Origin: Cellulomonas wangsupingiae | Lineage (GTDB): Bacteria; Actinomycetota; Actinomycetes; Actinomycetales; Cellulomonadaceae | Length of the DNA stretch: 64,000 bases | Assembly: GCF_024508275.1 (NCBI RefSeq) | Contig: NZ_CP101989.1 | Location: 1,240,001 to 1,304,000, forward strand | Direction: 5' to 3' | Shown: positions 61,846-64,000 of the stretch, piece after piece | How the letters are laid out: each line of letters begins with the position of its first letter | Position numbering within the stretch: the stretch's first letter is position 1 | Notes under the pieces: generated by a model | What the model was told of the DNA's origin: nothing | Seen by the model: only the letters and a program-made list of their open reading frames with translations | Databases searched by the model: none | Made by a program: the position numbers and the translations under genes

Positions 61846-62181
61846 ATGCCACGGACCGACCGCCCCGCCTACCCGCTCGCCGAGGTGCTCTGGCAGCTCG
61901 GCGAGGAGCTGCGTGCCGTCGCGGCCCGCAGCGAGGAGCACGAGCGCGCACCCGTCGTGGAGGTCACGACGGCGAGCGCGCGGCTGACGGTCACCGTGAC
62001 CCGCGACGCCAAGGGCGGACTGTCGTTCGGCGTCCTGGGCGTCGGGGCCGACCTCGGCGTCGGCGGCTCACGCGAGACGACGACCGAGCTGACCGTCGAC
62101 CTGAAGGTCGCCCAGCTGCCGGGGGCCGACGCCGCGCCACGGTCCGCCGTCTCGTTCTCGCCGCCCGTGTCCCGCTGGTGA
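61846..62181 (+). CDS. Trypco2-domain small protein
   Basis: A 111-residue protein matching the trypsin-co-occurring domain 2 (Trypco2) pattern: helix PLAEVLWQLGEELRAVAARS, then beta strands VVEVTTASARLTVTVTRDAK, a Gly-rich FGVLGVGADLGVGGS and a final TTELTVDLKVAQL. Trypco domains are reported to accompany trypsin or other peptidases in NTP-dependent conflict systems and are thought to act as adaptors. ATG at 61846, 17 bp after the STAND gene with GGAAGG upstream. Fourth and last gene of the operon; the gene downstream is convergent. Confidence 0.78.
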   Translation: MPRTDRPAYPLAEVLWQLGEELRAVAARSEEHERAPVVEVTTASARLTVTVTRDAKGGLSFGVLGVGADLGVGGSRETTTELTVDLKVAQLPGADAAPRSAVSFSPPVSRW

Positions 62182-62200
62182 CCGGTCCCGCCGGGTGCGC

Positions 62201-63106
62201 CTACCCGCCGGCCGCGGGCGGGAGGACCGCGTCGCCCACCGCGACCAGGCGGGAGCGCAGCGCGTTCGACCGTGCGGCGGTGTCCCGCTGGCGGCGGACG
62301 TACTCGGCCTTGCCCTCGGCGGTCTCGATCGCCACCGGTTCCAGCCCGTACGACGTGACGTCGTAAGGGCTGGCCTGCATGTCTGTCGTCCGGATCTCGC
62401 GCGCGAGGTCGAAGCAGTCGAGCAGCAGGCCGCCGGGGACGAGGGGGCCGAGCTTGAGCGCCCACTTGTACAGGTCCATGTTCGCGTGCAGGCAGCCGGG
62501 CTGCTCCATCGCCGCCTGCGTCGCGCGCGTCGGCGTCAGGGTGTTGCGCCCCACCGCCTCGGGGGTGAAGAACCGGAACGCGTCGACGTGCGTGCACCGG
62601 ATGCGGTGGGACTCGACGACGGCGTCGGTGCCGGCCTCGCCCAGCCGCAGCGGCAGCGCGTGGCGGTGGTCGCCCGCGGGCTCGCGGTAGACCATCGCCC
62701 ACTCGTGCAGCCCGAAGCAGCCGGTGGCCGCGGGCCGCGAGGCGGTCGCGGCGAGCAGCTCGACGACGAACCGCACGGCGTCCCCGCGTGCGGCCAGGAA
62801 CGCGTCGACGTCGAGGCGCACGGTGCCGTCGCCGTCCGTGCGGTACCACCGCCAGGCCGCGTGCGGGGCCGGCCCGTCCGGGCCGGGGGCCAGCGCGACG
62901 CCCGCACCCGGGTGCCAGCGGCGCAGCTGCGCGGGGGAGGCCGGGTAGTACTCGAACAGGAAGTCCTCGACGACGTGCTTCTCGTGCCGGGACCGCCGCG
63001 CGCGGTGCCCGGCGGTCGCCGCGTCGGCGCGCTCGGCGTGGGCGGCGGCACGCGCGGTCCACGTGGCCGCGTCGAGCACGGTCGAGGCGGAGGCGGTCGC
63101 GGTCAC
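62201..63106 (-). CDS. Conserved protein, commonly (mis)named 3-methyladenine DNA glycosylase
   Basis: A 301-residue cytoplasmic protein widely conserved in actinobacteria. Characteristic segments are RHEKHVVEDFLFEYYPASPAQLRRWHPG, CFGLHEWAMVYR, RCTHVDAFRFFTPEA, PGCLHANMDLYKWALKLGP and DMQASPYDVTSYGLEPVAIE. Many databases label it 3-methyladenine DNA glycosylase, but I see no helix-hairpin-helix or AAG/MPG motif that would support this. Function should be treated as unknown. GTG at 63106 is chosen; the open frame to 63250 is Arg-rich. Convergent with the conflict operon. Confidence 0.8.
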   Translation of the reverse strand: MTATASASTVLDAATWTARAAAHAERADAATAGHRARRSRHEKHVVEDFLFEYYPASPAQLRRWHPGAGVALAPGPDGPAPHAAWRWYRTDGDGTVRLDVDAFLAARGDAVRFVVELLAATASRPAATGCFGLHEWAMVYREPAGDHRHALPLRLGEAGTDAVVESHRIRCTHVDAFRFFTPEAVGRNTLTPTRATQAAMEQPGCLHANMDLYKWALKLGPLVPGGLLLDCFDLAREIRTTDMQASPYDVTSYGLEPVAIETAEGKAEYVRRQRDTAARSNALRSRLVAVGDAVLPPAAGG

Positions 63107-63374
63107 CGTTCCAGGGTAGGTCGCCGGTCGCCGCCCGGAACGCCATGCCCCGGCGGCCCGCGTCAGCGGGCGGCGCGGGTGCGGTTGCCGGGCCCCGCGG
63201 GCACGTCCCCGCTGTCGATCGCACCGCACGTGACGGGTCAGGCGCCTCATGCCTCCGCGGTGAGGCCGACCGGCCGCACCGACTCCACACCGGCGCGGTC
63301 ACGGTCGGGGTCGCTCACCCCCGGGGAGGTCGCCAGCGGTTGCCGGCTCGGCGCCCAGCCTGCAGGGTGGCGCC
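63107..63374. other. Intergenic region before the PdxH-family gene
   Basis: A 268-bp gap between divergent genes with no convincing small gene, palindrome or leader. It should hold promoters for both neighbours. Confidence 0.4.
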
Positions 63375-64000
63375 GTGCGTGAGCTGCTGCGGTCCCTGCC
63401 CGCCCTGTCCGGGACGGCGCCGGCGTTCGACCCGGACGCGGTGCCGGACGACCCGCTCGCGCTCTTCGCCGACTGGTTCACCACCGCCGTCGAGCGGGGA
63501 GTGCCCGAGCCGCACGCGGCCACGCTCGCGACCGCCGACGTCGCCGGGCAGCCGTCGGCCCGGGTCCTGCTGCTCAAGGACGTCGGCCCGCGGGGGTTCG
63601 CCTTCGCGACCGACGCCCGCAGCGCCAAGGTCGCCGACCTCGAGGTCAACCCGCAGGCGGCGCTGAACTTCTGGTGGCAGGGGGTGATCCGGCAGGTCCG
63701 CGTCACCGGCAGCGCCCGCTACCTGGGGGAGGAGGCGTCGGCGGTCGACTTCCTCGCGCGCTCGCCGGCGTCCCGCGCCGCCGCCGCTGCCGCGGTGCCC
63801 CCGGGGCAAGGGCTGGCCTCCGTGACCGACCTGCGCGACGCGATGACCCGCTCGCGCACCCGCGTCGAGGAGGACCCGGCGTTCGTGCTGCCGACGTGGC
63901 AGGCGTGGCTCGTCGTCCCGGACGTCGTCGAGTTCTGGCAGGGCTGCGCCGACCGCGCGCACGTCCGCCTCGTGTACCGCAGCACCGGCCAGGGCTGGGT
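63375..64000 (+). CDS. Pyridoxamine 5'-phosphate oxidase family protein, cut by the window end
   Basis: At least 208 residues with no stop before the window ends. It matches PdxH/PhzG FMN oxidases: DPLALFADWFTTAVERGVPEPHAATLATAD, SARVLLLKDVGPRGFAFATDARSAK, ALNFWWQGVIRQVRVTGSARY and the C-terminal VVEFWQGCADRAHVRLVYRS, close to the WQGRxxRxHDR end of PdxH. It should oxidise pyridoxamine or pyridoxine 5'-phosphate to PLP. The usual R-x-H-D-R reads RAHVR here (Asp replaced by Val), so a non-PdxH oxidase is possible. GTG at 63375 is the chosen start; only a few C-terminal residues are missing. Confidence 0.85.
   Translation, partial: MRELLRSLPALSGTAPAFDPDAVPDDPLALFADWFTTAVERGVPEPHAATLATADVAGQPSARVLLLKDVGPRGFAFATDARSAKVADLEVNPQAALNFWWQGVIRQVRVTGSARYLGEEASAVDFLARSPASRAAAAAAVPPGQGLASVTDLRDAMTRSRTRVEEDPAFVLPTWQAWLVVPDVVEFWQGCADRAHVRLVYRSTGQGW

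Noticed and set aside
62201..63106. DNA repair glycosylase function
   Set aside because: The usual database name is 3-methyladenine DNA glycosylase, but no glycosylase fold motif is visible. The family is best treated as unknown.

Overview
The window is dense, very G+C-rich chromosomal DNA with strong third-position G/C bias, frequent GTG starts, ATGA/GTGA gene overlaps and LacI-controlled sugar operons that lack their own ABC ATPase. Together these point to a high-GC actinobacterium. The glycoside hydrolase set (GH3, GH13, GH127) suggests a plant-polysaccharide degrader such as Cellulomonas or a close relative. No rRNA, tRNA, transposase, integrase or phage gene was recognised.

Layout. 0-8.4 kb: a POT peptide transporter, then a LacI regulator divergent from a sugar ABC operon (binding lipoprotein, two permeases) ending in a GH3 beta-xylosidase/beta-glucosidase. 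A perfect 20-bp palindrome lies in the divergent gap. 8.5-13.6 kb: two dihydroxy-acid dehydratases of different Fe-S classes with a lipoprotein gene between them, then a VapC/Phd-type toxin-antitoxin pair, beyond which lies a decayed ilvD 3' end. 13.8-18.7 kb: a second sugar ABC operon ending in a GH13 alpha-glucosidase. 18.8-23.0 kb: a PPOX-fold protein and a type III polyketide synthase cluster (PKS, ICMT-like methyltransferase, FAD reductase, divergent UbiA prenyltransferase). 23.0-25.8 kb: a lipoprotein - OmpA - lipoprotein operon and an AMIN-like lipoprotein.

26.0-35.4 kb is a branched-chain amino acid block. ilvBNC lies behind a leader peptide and attenuator, followed by an ASCH protein, leuB, ilvE, a membrane protein and a citramalate synthase gene with its own isoleucine-containing leader peptide and attenuator. 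With the two ilvD genes, this gives most steps from pyruvate to valine and leucine plus the citramalate route to isoleucine. 35.5-48.1 kb is mostly housekeeping: lipoate ligase with an N-terminal accessory domain, two DUF202 proteins, YggS, YqgE, YccF, YbaK, a VIT1 transporter, a DUF3516 helicase, an APH(3')-like kinase, an acyl-CoA ligase and RNase H. It also contains an intergenic repeat array next to a run of 24 G and a second, broken toxin-antitoxin locus. 48.1-54.5 kb: a ThuA / Gfo-Idh-MocA / Gfo-Idh-MocA operon, its probable LacI regulator and a divergent GH127 beta-L-arabinofuranosidase; two gaps share the operator core GAGATCGATCTC.

54.7-62.2 kb is the most unusual part: a tight four-gene operon encoding a clan CD (caspase/gingipain-like) peptidase, a CHAT peptidase fused to a SIR2-like domain, a membrane-anchored nSTAND NTPase with a beta-propeller, and a Trypco2-domain protein. 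This is the pattern of NTP-dependent conflict (probable anti-phage or regulated-suicide) systems. The window ends with a conserved protein misnamed 3-methyladenine DNA glycosylase and a PdxH-family oxidase cut by the window edge.
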